From: Hippasteria phrygiana
Taxonomy: Eukaryota > Echinodermata > Asteroidea > Valvatida > Goniasteridae
Direction: 5' to 3'
Length of the DNA: 64,000 nt
Assembly (NCBI GenBank): GCA_037893225.1
Contig: JAZGUH010000379.1
Location: 811,001-875,000 of the forward strand
Shown here: one piece after another, positions 34,085-46,900 of the stretch
How positions within the stretch are numbered: position 1 is the stretch's first letter
Layout of the letters: every line of letters starts with the position of its first letter
Notes under the pieces: generated by a model
The model's input: only the letters and a program-made list of their open reading frames with translations
Database searches by the model: none
What the model was told of the DNA's origin: nothing
Made by a program: the position numbers and the translations under genes

Positions 34085-36390
34085 TATATGATTCGCCTAG
34101 CCGCTTGACATTACCGCAAAAATTATATTGAAAAATAAGTCTGCCATCGGTGTTCCAACACGCCACCTGTCGCTCTATGATTTATATACGCGATTTCGTC
34201 AAATGTCAAGCAGTAACGGGCAATCATAATCTTGTAATAACTGATAACCATGAACGCTCCATTCATTAGGCTCCCGTATCCCCGTGTTCACTGGACCTAA
34301 AAATCATTCTTGGATCCGCCCCCATATGCAATTGGGATCTGTTTAGTTGACATGAGTAGATCAGTCATAGGTGTTTTTTTGCTATGAAACTGCATAAGTG
34401 GGCGCTAACCGAGGCATATAACCCCAACCATAGAGACCGTGAATTGTTGAATAAACACTCATTTATCTTCCTGCAGAAACGCATTAGCACGAACTTGTTA
34501 AGCCAATGAGGAAAAACACTTTTGGCAGAGTTTGCCTCTCCATTTTCAGAATCATAGAATCCAGGTGAAAAAGGTTGACCTTTAAAGAAATAAGTTGCAA
34601 AATTGCACCGAATCTTTCCACAGAATTTAGAGGCCTATTTTTTATATGTCGAGAAATATATATAATGTTCATTAATAATCTAATATAATTTTCACAGCGA
34701 CTCGCGCATTAAGCTAACTTCATTAACTATATGTGAATGCCAACGACGGCAGTTCATTAAAATGTCCTGGTTGACATGTCTTTCCGTCCGCTAATAGGCC
34801 TACTTCATCTCAGTAAATTATATCTGACCTTAGGGGGCCTATGGTTGTCTAGTTCATTTTCTTTTTGTTGAATTTGTCTAATCTTTCATTTATGCGCGAA
34901 CTTGTGAATGTGTGAAAACACAATCAACCATGTTTATTGATTGCGCTGCATAGGGCCTACCTATTAGCGACTGGGGGACAAAAAGTCTCGTGACACTATA
35001 CATCCCAGTTGTCAACCATCATGCACTTTGTACAGCTAAATACCGTAGCTATATAGATAGAGAGAAACATGTAAAAGATTACAACATTCCCATAGAAACC
35101 TTATCTTGTATGTACTTTGTACAGCTCATTAGCTATTCAAAATTTTATGAGTATAGGGGAAAAAACAATTTCACATTAACATGAACCAATATTCATACAC
35201 CACTCTGACCGGCCTGGCCTGTGAACTTTAAACAGCTCAACAGCAATCCAAAATTATGAAGTAGATGCGGAGAAATAGTCCTCTTACTATACTACGGGGC
35301 AGTTTTTGTACAGTGACATGAACTCGCCACAGCCGCACCTAGTCTTGGTTCAAGACGTTACCGTCTGATACTTGTCATCAACAGAGGGCGCAATTTACAG
35401 GCTGTCACCGGCAGGCGGCGTGCTTGCGATCAATCACGGATGTACAGTAACGTCTTGGATATTCTTACTTTTGAGGGCGGGACCCGACTATGGAAATCGT
35501 GGCTAAACATGCATTATTCATATCACGTGACTGGTCTGACCCCCATGGTTTGACCGATTGCCCCAATTATGCAAAATGCGCCTGCGGTCGACGCTTCCGT
35601 AGTACGGTGGTGATACATGTTCTTCCTCCATGGGTGATATAAAACCGTTTGAAAAAACGTGGATGTACTGTGTACAAAAGCCACTTGTACAATGTACATA
35701 CAATGTACATGTACATGTATACAATGTACATATCCACATATATAATGAACACTGTGGATACATGTATAGTGTACGTATACGTACTTGAACTTCAAGTTTG
35801 AATAACTTGGAGTTTCTGATCTTTCTTGCTACGTCCCAGATAATGACAATTTACCTGCAGGTACTGTGTGCACTTTAATCTGGGATGTTAATTAGCCAAT
35901 GTGAATAAATAAACGCAGAATAGTCAGTATTTGTTTATCAAAGATTGATTTTTGCCAGTCTTGTTTAATTACATGTACAAACATGTGGTGCCTTTTTTTG
36001 CAGCCAGCCATGGCCAGGCCCAGTATTGTATTGGATATTTCAGTCCAGTTGCATGCACAATAAATTGTCAGGACGGTCTCTGGTCAACTTTTGTATTTTT
36101 TCTATTACATGTGGAAATTTGGAAATGTGGAATAGTAAGCACGTAAACACACTGGCTGTCATCAAAGGTTATAGTTCTAAATTTACATTCGGTAGTATTA
36201 AAATATACCTCACATGTTCACTCATCATCCTCATTTTTTAATGTTGAAGAAGATTAAAAATACTTTCCTCACTTGTCTGTGACAAGTGTCGCACAAATAT
36301 TTCGTATAGGCCTACACTTATTTGATGTCTAAATAAACTTCAGCTGCACTACATAAATCAGCTGCACTACAGATACTTCGCGGATTTTAA
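34085..36390. other. Intergenic DNA, nothing recognised
   Basis: It contains tacatgta-type palindromes (35690-35770). No exon or RNA gene was seen. Confidence 0.35.
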
Positions 36391-36750
36391 CGACACGTAC
36401 GTCGTGCCTACACGTCGACTTAAAAAAAAATATTTCCCACAGACATGACAGACTGGGTCACGCGGATCGCGCAATCCTTCATCCAAAACAACGGTCGCGC
36501 GCGGTCGACGCGTCGGGCCGGCGCGCCCGGCCGGGCGCGGTGAACTTCAAATTTCCAGACAACACAACACACGTACATATACACAAAAAACCGCACCCAG
36601 GGTGATGACCGCACCGCGCGCGTCCTATTTAATCGTGCACGCTCGCCAAGTTATGAATAATTAATTTGTCAAGGTCAAACTCAATCGCTGATTGGCTCCC
36701 CGGCCGGCCGGAAAGTCGGGGGAGAATGTCGAAAAAGTAAAGAAAAAGTT
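36390..36750. other. Local CpG-rich patch
   Basis: A dense CpG/GC block (36465-36545, with cgcgcgcggtcgacgcgtcg and ccggccgggcgcgg) sits in otherwise AT-rich DNA. A second patch has ccccggccggccgg near 36700. It could be a promoter of an unseen transcript or part of an element. No exon follows that I can support. Confidence 0.35.
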
Positions 36751-37364
36751 AAAGGGACACGTACACATTGCCTTAAAATGTCATGAATTTTTGCTGTTTG
36801 GAAATGTTCCATATCTTTTATAAGAGTTGTTCATGCAAACAAACACGTATAATGTGTTGTAATTAGTGAGTAGTGATTACAAAACAAAAAAATTGGTCGC
36901 TTACCCCTGACATCTGACCCGCGAAACATAGCCTTATTTCCAGTACTAAATACCACCGACTAAATAATGCGCAAAATACGCTGTAAGAGTCTTTAGGCTG
37001 GCGCCGCAGCCAGTGGCCTTGTGAACCTATCAGATGATCGCCAGGTACAATTCTCTACCTCTCGACACATGTCGCCAGTGCTGCGCGCCGTGCCACTAGT
37101 ACATCAAAATGGATCAACAGAACGTACTTCAACCAGATGCGACTGGAAATACGACTGGTGAACACAGTCCGCCATTTTGTGGAGTCAAAAATTTGGTTCT
37201 ACAAAATGGCGGACCGTTATTTGTCACGAAATTAAACAAAAACCACGCAATTTGAAGGGATAGTTATGTGAATCTTTATATTCTACTTTAAAAAAGCTTC
37301 CCAACCATATCCATTTCAGTTTTATAGCCCAAATCGCAAAATCCAAAGCAATGTGTCCCTTTAA
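36749..37364. mobile_element. 616-bp MITE with AGGGACAC ends and TTAA flanks
   Basis: The left edge ttaaagggacacgtacacattgcctt and right edge aaagcaatgtgtccctttaa are inverted, with TTAA at both edges. An inner inverted pair (gccattttgtggag and ctacaaaatggcgg, about 37170-37213) lies in the right third. It is non-coding. Confidence 0.7.
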
Positions 37365-37562
37365 GACCCGCGGACAGGATATATCCAAGACCTTCGGATC
37401 GTGTACGTGTGGAAGTGAAGAACCGAGCAAAGAACAGTAGAATCGATTCTTGTCAGAGCGCGTAATATATAAAACATTATCGAATACAATCCGAATCGAT
37501 TTACTGAGAAACAGCGCCCTCGTTCGGAAGGAAAAAAAGGAACACGAAGGTCTTGGAACCAA

Positions 37563-40500
37563 GGCCCTTTACGAAACGAGGCTAGAGGCTTCAGGCTACG
37601 GGCTAGGCTCGGGCTAGGCTCGGGCTCGGCTTGGCCCAGGCTTCAACGCAAAACAAAACGGCAGCCAAAACGTTTCGTAGCGCGCGTACGCTCAGGCTGA
37701 GGCTTCGGTTGACGGTGGCTTCGCGATTTGGTTAATAAATCGGCTCGGCGTCAATGATGGTAAACTGAAAAAAAAATACTCGTGCGTAAAGGAGTATTGA
37801 TTTTTATCTCATGCAATTTTACTGAATTTTTTCCAAATATAACTTCACTAATCAACAAGGTTGCTGAGAATTTTCTGTTTTCTTCGGTGGTTATTACATT
37901 TATTTTAATAAGTGGGATTTTGGGGGAGAGGGCGGTTGAAGTGGGTTTGGTGAAATGGGTGAAGTGAGGTGCTGGGTTGAGTTTAGGTGCATGCTTCTAG
38001 ATTTATTTTTTTATTTATTTATAAAAATGTCTTGGAGGTGGGGTGCTTGCGTTTCAGTAATTCGAAGCATTTTCAGGACCACTTTGAAGTACCAACAATT
38101 AATACACAACCCTCGTAATAACCCATACTGTCCATCCCCACCAAGAATTATAAGTTAAATGTATGTTTAGTTAAAGGCAATTTGCAGTAATTAACTGCAA
38201 ACTCATAACAGCAAATCAGTACCAATAAAATACTCAATACCAAACTCAACTTGGTTTCTCGACTTTTAAATTAAAGGAATTTTATTCAATAAGATTTCAA
38301 ATTATAATTTAATGTGTTTTCAATTTTATATTTAATATAATTTAACTATACAGGGTGTTTGACTATAGTAAATGCCACTTTAATTTACAATGCAATACAA
38401 ATTGAAATGATTTTATCCAAAAAAAATTCTTTTTAAAGCAAGACTTCATTATGAGGTAACTCATAAAACATGAAAAATGTAAATATAATTTAAAATCAAT
38501 ATATTATGTACCTTCTTAACATTGTTGGTCATTTATGAAAGATTAGGAAAGGTGTTCTAATAAAAAATAGTGTTTTGGCTGTACGTTTATAATTAGGAAT
38601 AAGAATATAAATCGGTAATGTATGGGTCCAAAGTGTGATGTGGGATAGATTTTGACAACCTGAAAACCTTAATTAAATCTAACTGAAGCTGTAAGACCAT
38701 AATTCTATCTTCTATTCATTATTTAATATAAGTAATCTATTCATTCTTGAATTTGAGGATGCTTTTAACAAGTTTAAAATGACCAATAAAACAGGCATAG
38801 AAAATTTATCAATGTGAGGAACACCAATCCAAATCAGTAGAGGTGAAGTTTTTACAAGATTTGTTTTACTTTAGAACAAACAAGACAAAAACATAAATAT
38901 GCCAATTACGCAAAATAAAAATGTAGTCCAAATTAACCGCTAAATAGATATCAAATAGAGCTAGAGGGGCACAACCATCACACTGTAAACTGTTTAGGCA
39001 AAAAAAATAGTTCTGCTTCCGGTTACCCTACTCTACCCTACCCTATTTTAATGGCCCCAATTTTTTCGGGGAAAAAGAGAAAAAAGAAAGAAAAAAAACA
39101 CATAAATGCTTTAAATACTACCTTTAAACCTTGACTACATGTAGACACCTACATATTCTCAGCACACAAAAAATGCCCCCCAAAAAATTCCCTACCTACC
39201 TACTTCCTACCTACATGTACCTACCCTATTTTCAAATGCCATGTATTAAATCGGAAGAACTATCTTTTTTTTTTTGCCTTAAATGCACATTTGACCATTC
39301 GGGTAGCATTAGCAATGACTGTTGTTTTAATACTTGTTGGGCAGGTAGTTTGCTTTCCTGGAGAAAGAGGGCATAAGTTAAAGGGTGCATCCAGAATTTC
39401 AAAATTAAATTGCTTATCAGAGGTAACAGGGGTGGGAAAAAAAGAGTACCACAAACTTAAAGTGGGGGATAGTGGGGGATAATACTTCCCCCTAGATCTA
39501 CACCATTGAACTTGTGCTGCAATATCAGTCCTTATAGTTGCTAAAATGTAAACAATTATGTTGTCTGCCTTCAGATATTCATGTTAACTTGCCTTTTTGA
39601 GCCAGGCTTTCTATAAAAGTACTCACTTTCAGTCCCTCTGATATTATTTTGCTTAATTTTCCAACAATACCAAAATTAAAAGGGTGTGCCAACCATGCAA
39701 GTGTTAGTTTGTTGTTGTTTTTCAACAATAAATGAAAATGGTCACTGCAAACATACAATACATAGAAATAGGATCCGTCTCTAAGTTCAGATTTCCAAGG
39801 ACTTGAGAATGAGCTGCTGGCTTCACCATTACTTGTGCCATTTCTACTTGGAGCATGAAGTGGTGCCACTGCAACCCAACTACCTTATCCATAGCCTTAT
39901 ACAACTACAAGCCAGAAGGACAGATGTGGTACCTGGTTTAGGACTCTTGGTTCCTGTTAACAACAGATACAAGTGAAATATTTATTATCACAAACTAAAC
40001 AATGCAATATTTGCTGCTAAAATGAAAACTGAATCCATGGCTGTTTTTGCTCGGTCTGGATTTTTAATCTCTGCCTACTTGCAACAAAAATATAATCATT
40101 GCCCTTTCCAAAAAGCAACAAATAAAATGTACAATGTATTAAACTACCTTAACTTAACTCCCTGGAATATGTGTAAAATTGTATTAAAATGTGAGAATTT
40201 GGGATTGTTTTGTTAATTCAAAGATTTTTCATCCATGATATCCACAAAAAGGGAAACACTTTTTGACACAAGTCAAATGATGCCGATGAATCAATACCTG
40301 CAATAGCTATTTCTTCTTCTTATTATTTTTGTTTTGTTTTCTTGTTTTTTTGGGGGGGAGGGGAAGAAATTGTCAGCATTCATTTGTACATAAGCATATA
40401 ACTTAGTAGTGGGTTTATGCTTCATTTGAAAGCCTGTTAAGTTTTTTCTTCAGATGTAAAATTACGTTAACTACAAATATGTAATTATGTTGTGTCACAA

Positions 40501-42193
40501 CACAACATAATTACGTACCTGTGATGTATAGCCCTGTCCATCGCCCAAATTCTGAAGTATTGACCCTATCCACTTCAAAGTCCAATAAATTACCCCGTTC
40601 CTAAAGAATTTTTTAAAAGAGAGAAAGTAAACTCATTTAAGACAGAAGTTAGAACTTAGCCTTTTGTTTGAACAGATCTGATTTGAGTCTATCTCTTTTA
40701 ACTCCACCCTTCAGAATTCAGATGTCACTGAACACACAATCCTAACTCTGCCTCTTGTGTCAGTAATCTCGGATGTGTACATGTAGGAATTGGATTTCGG
40801 CAAAACGAGCAGCAGATAGGTCTACTGTTCTAGATGCAACTTACTATGTAGGATAGCTTTTAAACTGAACAAATCGTTTTTTCCTCTAATAACTCAAGCT
40901 CTGTCTCACTACTGCATTCGGAACTCTAGGTGACGCAACAGTGAGTTGGTGTAGGACCTCAGACCATGCACAGCCCAGCGACCGGATTCCCCTATACACA
41001 ATACATGTGTTCAGCGCAATCTGGAGCCTTGCGCAAGTTTATTGTACTCCCTCCTGAGTTCTTATCCCTATGAATGGATTTCATATCCCTATGAATGGAT
41101 TTCATATCCCTATGAATGGATTTCATTTAAAGGGAAATGAGCTCAGGAGGGAGTACAATAAACCTGTGCAAGACTCCAGATTGTGCTGGCTCTACCCAAA
41201 CATGGCGATTGTGTATAGACTGTAGTGTAGGGCCCCTCTTTAGTTTGATCAAATTAGAGTCAAGGTTTTTTTCTCATTCCAAAATGACTTTTTCAACCTA
41301 AAGGAGACTTATCTTACTAGTTCTATTGACATCGTTTCGGGGAATTTTGAACAGTTTATTGGGGTAAAAAATGCAATTTTCTTACGCGCTTTACGGCAGT
41401 TGCCATGTGAATCAACGCGGTTTTGCGTGTTTACTGTGCGTCGCGGTGGTCGCCATCTTTATTTTCGCATTGCGTTTTGTCGTCTTCATCGTCGCTTTAC
41501 CCAAAAATTTCCCTCAAAAACTAGAACCCTGCCATTTATCTACGGCATACCTGTTGGTTTGTAATGTCGCTGACTAGTTTGGCAATTCCAATAACCTAAA
41601 AGTAGATTTGTTTTCCTATATAGCATGTATAAATAGGGAACAGGGCCCTACATTTAACACACGTTAATTACTACAGTCAACGAACTACACAATCCCCATC
41701 ATGATGAAAGTTGATGAACTTGTCCTTGAACAAAAACAACAGAGTTGTATCCCAAAATTACTTACACTGAAATTTCGCTTTGCCTGGCTCAGCTCCGCTG
41801 GCCCCAAGTTGTCCCATCTCCGTCAGAATCATTTATGTTGGCACACAAGGTAAAAATAAAAGCGAGATGCCGCACAACGGCCGTACTATTCTACCACTGT
41901 ACCGTACCAGTACCAGTACCAGTCACACCTATAGAGTTATATATAAAGACTGTTCTTTTTCGTTTCCAAGATGGCGATTCGCTGAAAGTTTTTTACACTG
42001 ACGTCATCAAGCCCGTGTGCAGCCTAGCCCTGTTACTTCGGTAGGCTTGACAAGGCTTCGGATTTTGGCCCAAAACGGAGCCTCGGGCTTCATCATCACC
42101 TAGCCCAAGCTCGTCATTTCGTATGAGGCTTCAAAATGGCAGCCGCAAAAACGTAGCCCAAGCCCAGCCTATAGCTTCGTTTCGTAAAGGGCC
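37563..42193. mobile_element. Candidate 4.6-kb composite element bounded by GGCCCTTTACGAAACGA inverted ends
   Basis: The left end ggccctttacgaaacgaggctagaggcttcaggctacgggctagg and right end cctatagcttcgtttcgtaaagggcc are inverted. Both terminal blocks (37563-37740 and about 42010-42193) are rich in ggcttcggg/ggctagg motifs and each contain a cggc(a/t)gcc...cgtagcc-type segment. The roughly 4.2 kb between is AT-rich with no transposase frame. No target duplication is evident. It may instead be two related MITEs in opposite orientation, 4.3 kb apart. Confidence 0.45.
40992..41219. repeat. Inverted repeat (about 40-90-bp arms) with a 21-bp x 3 tandem repeat in its loop
   Basis: The left arm (ctatacacaatac...caatctggagccttgcgcaagtttattgtactccctcctgag) pairs with the right arm (ctcaggagggagtacaataaac...actccagattg...gattgtgtatag). 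The loop holds three exact copies of a 21-bp unit, atccctatgaatggatttca + t, at 41064-41126. This is probably a fold-back element. Confidence 0.75.
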
Positions 42194-42447
42194 CCAGACA
42201 AAGCCGCACCCACCACCCGGAAATAATTCCGATACCATACCACTGTGTGAAGATTGAACTCGAGACTTCCTCCATGGCCGGCATGGTTATAGCTTATACA
42301 ACTTACAAGTCATACTTTATCCACTCTGGTTTTGAAATTTCACCGCAAACAGGTAATTAAATTTAATATGGCAAACATTTTACAGACGACAGACTATGGT
42401 GGTACAGTTCACCATGCTATCGTAACAAAAGTAGCAAAAATAATTGC

Positions 42448-42537
42448 TCATCTTGGAGTTGCAATGATCGTGTTTCAGCTATAATTAATGACAGCTCATA
42501 TGACAGCTGAAACACGATAATTGTAACTCCAGGATGA
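42448..42537. repeat. Hairpin-forming inverted repeat, about 32-bp arms
   Basis: The left arm tcatcttggagttgcaatgatcgtgtttcagct and right arm agctgaaacacgataattgtaactccaggatga pair with three or four mismatches around a 24-nt loop. The size would suit a small RNA hairpin or a tiny fold-back element. No further evidence favours either. Confidence 0.65.
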
Positions 42538-43687
42538 TTGCATTCCGTATGCTTGTAGGCCTAATCAGTGTGGATTTTGTTCACATCTTTGGGATGAAAA
42601 ATGGGGATTTGTAAACTTTCGGCCGCAGCTATAGGCATATTATACCCAATTATCTTTTTCTTCCCTTTATCCAATCAGCTGTTAATGGTCTGTGCACGTA
42701 TTTGGGAGACAGCGGCTTTCAGTGAGCATATAATTAATCCCTGTTTTTTGCAATTTGATATGTCGCGCATATCGAGGGCAAGCTATATGTCCGGTGGCAC
42801 TGCAAATTTAAGGATCGCTTGAGTTCACAGTGTCAGGGTAACTTGTAAGAGACATGTTTCTTTTTCTTTAAAGTTTGCAAAAACCGTGGTTCCGCTTAGG
42901 CGCCAATGCAATGGGTTCAGAATGCCCCCCGCAAGCAATCGTCTCCCCAGCCAGCCCCCCCCCCCCCCACTGTGAACTTCGCAAAAATTGTGAACTCCCC
43001 TGCCCCATCTACTGTAACATCCATCCCCCACTAGCGCCCCCCCCCCCCATGAAGAGAGCCCTAGCTACGCCGCTGAATGTATGTAACATTCAAATTGTTC
43101 AGAAATGGGCGTCACAAATTTTGGATGTAGGCCTATTCCTTTGTACAACTTAAGCAACCAACTACGAAAACGGCGGAAATCGTCTCCAGAAAAGTCGCAA
43201 AACAGTGGTTTTTTTTGTCTTTCGAGTTTCATATCTCAATTTCTACTCATCGTATGAATTTCGTTTTTGCGCCCAAAAGGATAATAGTTATTCCTCTTCA
43301 TAACAGCGCTTAAATTGTATTAGATGATTGTTTTAAAGTCTCGTACCATGCCGGTTAAAGATCGTCGGTTTTGTCAGTAGGCGGCATTTTTTGCTCATTG
43401 AAGACTATGCAATGAGGTCCCTCAACGGTCGTCCCAGCAACCTTCCGGCCGATTTTTTTCGTTCGAGCTTTAACATAGAGGTTGATCCCTCACAACTTGG
43501 ACACTCACAACTGGGGGTGAATCCCCCTGAACTTTAAGGGTTAAGTGAGATACTTTGAACCAACCAGCAGTCCAGCACGCAGAAAATATCTTTAAAGTCA
43601 GACGATTTCAAAAAATTTACACAAAAGACTTGTAAACATGTCTTGATTAACCTACAGGCCTAAGTTACTTTCACATTTTTGTTTAAA

Positions 43688-43909
43688 TTAACCCTAACCT
43701 TCCCTAACCTGCCAAAATCAAACACCCCTTTGTGTTGAATTTTGTGTGATTGGGTACTGTAGAGCCTTGGCACCATCACTTTGCATGGGACTTGATGCCC
43801 TGATTTTGTCTAAGTACAAAGAATGTGCCATTGGTTTACTACACAGTGTTGGAGTTTGTGTGGTTAGGGAAGGATTCTAGTAAAAAGGCTTGGGCTGTTA
43901 GGGTTTTAA
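43688..43909. mobile_element. MITE family B copy just upstream of the NLR gene
   Basis: It begins ttaaccctaaccttccc and ends ctgttagggttttaa. It is an inverted relative of the copy at 7834-8048, sharing gattgggtactgtagagcc and acagtgttggagtttgtgtggttaggg. Its edge is 45 bp from the first NLR start codon, so it may contribute to, or disrupt, the promoter or 5' leader. Confidence 0.75.
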
Positions 43910-43954
43910 TGGCTTAGTCTCTGTTTCTACAGTTATTACTACTGATGAACATAC

Positions 43955-46900
43955 ATGGCTACCTATGATGCCTGTGAAGAGATTGTCTCACCAGAAGACC
44001 TGACAGAAGTATCATGGGATGATACGGATGATGGGCAACAACCAAGCATGACAGGTAATCATGATCAGGATGTTAATAATTATGCATTACCAGAGGGTAG
44101 AGTTACGGGACCCGAGGAGGGGGTTTGCTAAAAAAAAACATCGATCTCATTTGTATATTACCACTAACCAACACAGTCCTTTGCCTCGTTTCGCCTTTAT
44201 TGGAACAGAAGCGATGCTCTACATGTAAAACAAGGACTCTTTCGCGTTGTTACGGGATAGTTACTATATCCAGGTTGCTAAGTTCATTCAAGTAGCCGAA
44301 GATTGCATATACATGTACATGTATCGCCTCACTTTCAACCCAGCCGTGCAATGAGCCAGTACCGGTAAGCCTTATTTAACAGAGCGTAAATACACAACAT
44401 CCAAAGTGTAGAAATGTCCACACCATGGAGGGCACTATTTGACCTGATGGGTGGGGGGGGGGGGACACTACAGAACTACGGTGCCTCTGCTTAGGCTACA
44501 TCATGCTTGCATGAGCAACAAACCAAAACTTGGCAATATTGCAAAACCGAAGTAAACTCACATGGAAGTAACGCTATTTCATGTCATAAAAAACCGATTG
44601 CATATTCCTTTTCAACAGTGTCACTGCCTATCTTGTAGATATTCTTTTTCCTTCTGTGATTTTTCTCAGGGTATTTTGGCAGTCGACAATCGCGTATTTC
44701 CTCCGACGGTTCTTCTCAGATAAGTCCACAACATACGGAGAAATTTGAAATTAAGGGGCGTGACATGATAGTGATTACTGGCCCGGTCAACAAATCAACG
44801 TTTGTCCAAGAGGGAGCTCGAAATACAGGTAAAGACAACTGCTTTTCGCGGAAAGAAACATGAATGCGCTCGAGTTCTTCGAAGTTATTTGATTAGGCCA
44901 ACTTGGAAAAACTTGCAAAGAGCCCAACAGTGCTTTTCAGCAGAATAAACAAATCGAAGCTTTGTGGATGCAGAGTAAATATGCCCTAAGTAGAGGGATT
45001 ATTTTTTGGCACCAGCTCAAAATGTCCCACTATTGAGACATTAAAGGCGCATGAAGCGCCGTGGTCCAATGGTTACGGTGCCTGGCTTGCGTGCGATGGC
45101 ACGCCTATGTAAGTTCGAATCCCGCCAGGGGATAAAGGTGATTGCTTTCTTGGGCAAGACACTTTACTACAGTTGCCCCTCTGCAGTTAGGCGTAAATAC
45201 TGTACGTGGGTGTCTGTGAGGGTAAACAGACTGCGCTGATCTCGAACTGCTCTATAAAACTGATTTCCTTACCTGAACAACAGGAGCAATAATTAAAGAA
45301 GTACTTGGAGACAATAAGCACCGTTTTAATAATTTGTATAATTCATGTGCCGTACTGTAGGCCTACCTGTTGAAACAATAGCCCAATTAACATCGTTGCA
45401 AACCAGTTGTATATACCTTCAAAAGCGCATTCAAGTTCTCATTATAAAAGTCTACTTTCAACCTCGACTTCAAGAGTAGATACTCGAAGAGAAAATACCG
45501 GTACTTTGCCTAATTCTAATTGGTTACGAGTACGACAATAACACTTGTAATAATCGCTAAGAATTATTCAGTGAGTGAAATTTATGTCCAAAATGGCAAC
45601 ATCACACAAAAAAAGTCATCTAAATTGCATTTCTTATTTTCTTCCCGTTTCTAAACGCTCCACATCTCTCAATTTTCGTAGTTAACCCCCAGCTAAACTG
45701 ACGTGCATTTTGAGCGAGTTTGACTTCCCAATAATTCAGACAATCCGATTTTGTAGGTTAACGTTTTGTATCATGAAAAGGTCTAGGTCTACCCAGATAA
45801 GAATCGTACCGGTACACTATATCTTGCAGTGCCAGATTATATACAAACCACATTACCAGCAATTATATAATGTCTATAAGGTGCAAATGCTTCAGTACCA
45901 GGGCAAAAGAACAGCGTGGTTTAAATGCCATGCATAGGAGCGAATGCCACATAGTTTCAAACAACGGTGAATTTTAAGTGGAGAGTGCTTTCAATCATTG
46001 TTTAAAGGTTGACTATTTAGAAAAGTTATTCCAAACTGAACCTTTTTGTTATCATTTTGTTCTCAGAAACCCCCCAACCCTCAAGTCTCACAGAGTCTGA
46101 GTACAAGTATCTGCAGCAGCAGGTTACAATGTGCTACAAGAAAACCTGGAAGTAAACTAACATGGAAGTAACGCTATTTCATGTCATACAAAACCGATTG
46201 CATATTCCCTTTCAACAGTGTCACTGCCTAGATATTCCTTTTCTTCTGTGGTTTTTCTCAGGGTCTTTTGGCAGTCGACAATCGCGTATTTCCTCCGACG
46301 GTTCTTCTCAGATAAGTCCACAACATACGGAGAAATTTGAAATTAAGGGGCGTGACATGATAGTGATTACTGGCCCGGTCAACAAATCAACGTTTGTCCA
46401 AGAGGGAGCTCGAAATACAGGTAAAGGCAACTGCTTTTCGCGGAAAGAAACATTAATGCGCTCGAGTTCTTCGAAGTTATTTGACGTTTTGTATCATGAA
46501 AAGGTCTAGGTCTACCCAGATAAGAATCGTACCGGTACACTATATCTTGCAGTGGCAGATTATATACAAATCACATTACCAGCAATTATATAATGTCTAT
46601 AAGGTGCAAATGCTTCAGTACCAGGGCAAAAGAACAGCGTGGTTTAAATGCCATGCATAGGAGCGAATACCACGTAGTTTCAAACAACGGTGAATTTTAA
46701 GTGGAGAGTGCTTTCAATCATTGTTTAAAGGTTGACTATTTAAAAAGTTATTCCAAACTGAACTTTTTTTGTTATCATTTTGTTCTCAGAAACCCCCCAA
46801 CCCTCAAGTCCCACAGAGTCCGAGTACAAGTATCTGCAGCAGCAGGTTACAATGTGCTACAAGAAAACAACAGGCACCATCCCTACGCACCCCTTAGATC

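Noticed and set aside
37110..37255. Short open frame starting MDQQNVLQPD near a CpG-rich patch
   Set aside because: It falls inside the AGGGACAC MITE and ends within about 50 codons across an inverted repeat. No conserved domain.
41371..41577. Hydrophobic 68-codon frame (possible small membrane protein)
   Set aside because: No homology recognised. It lies in the right part of the candidate 4.6-kb element with no promoter or poly(A) context.
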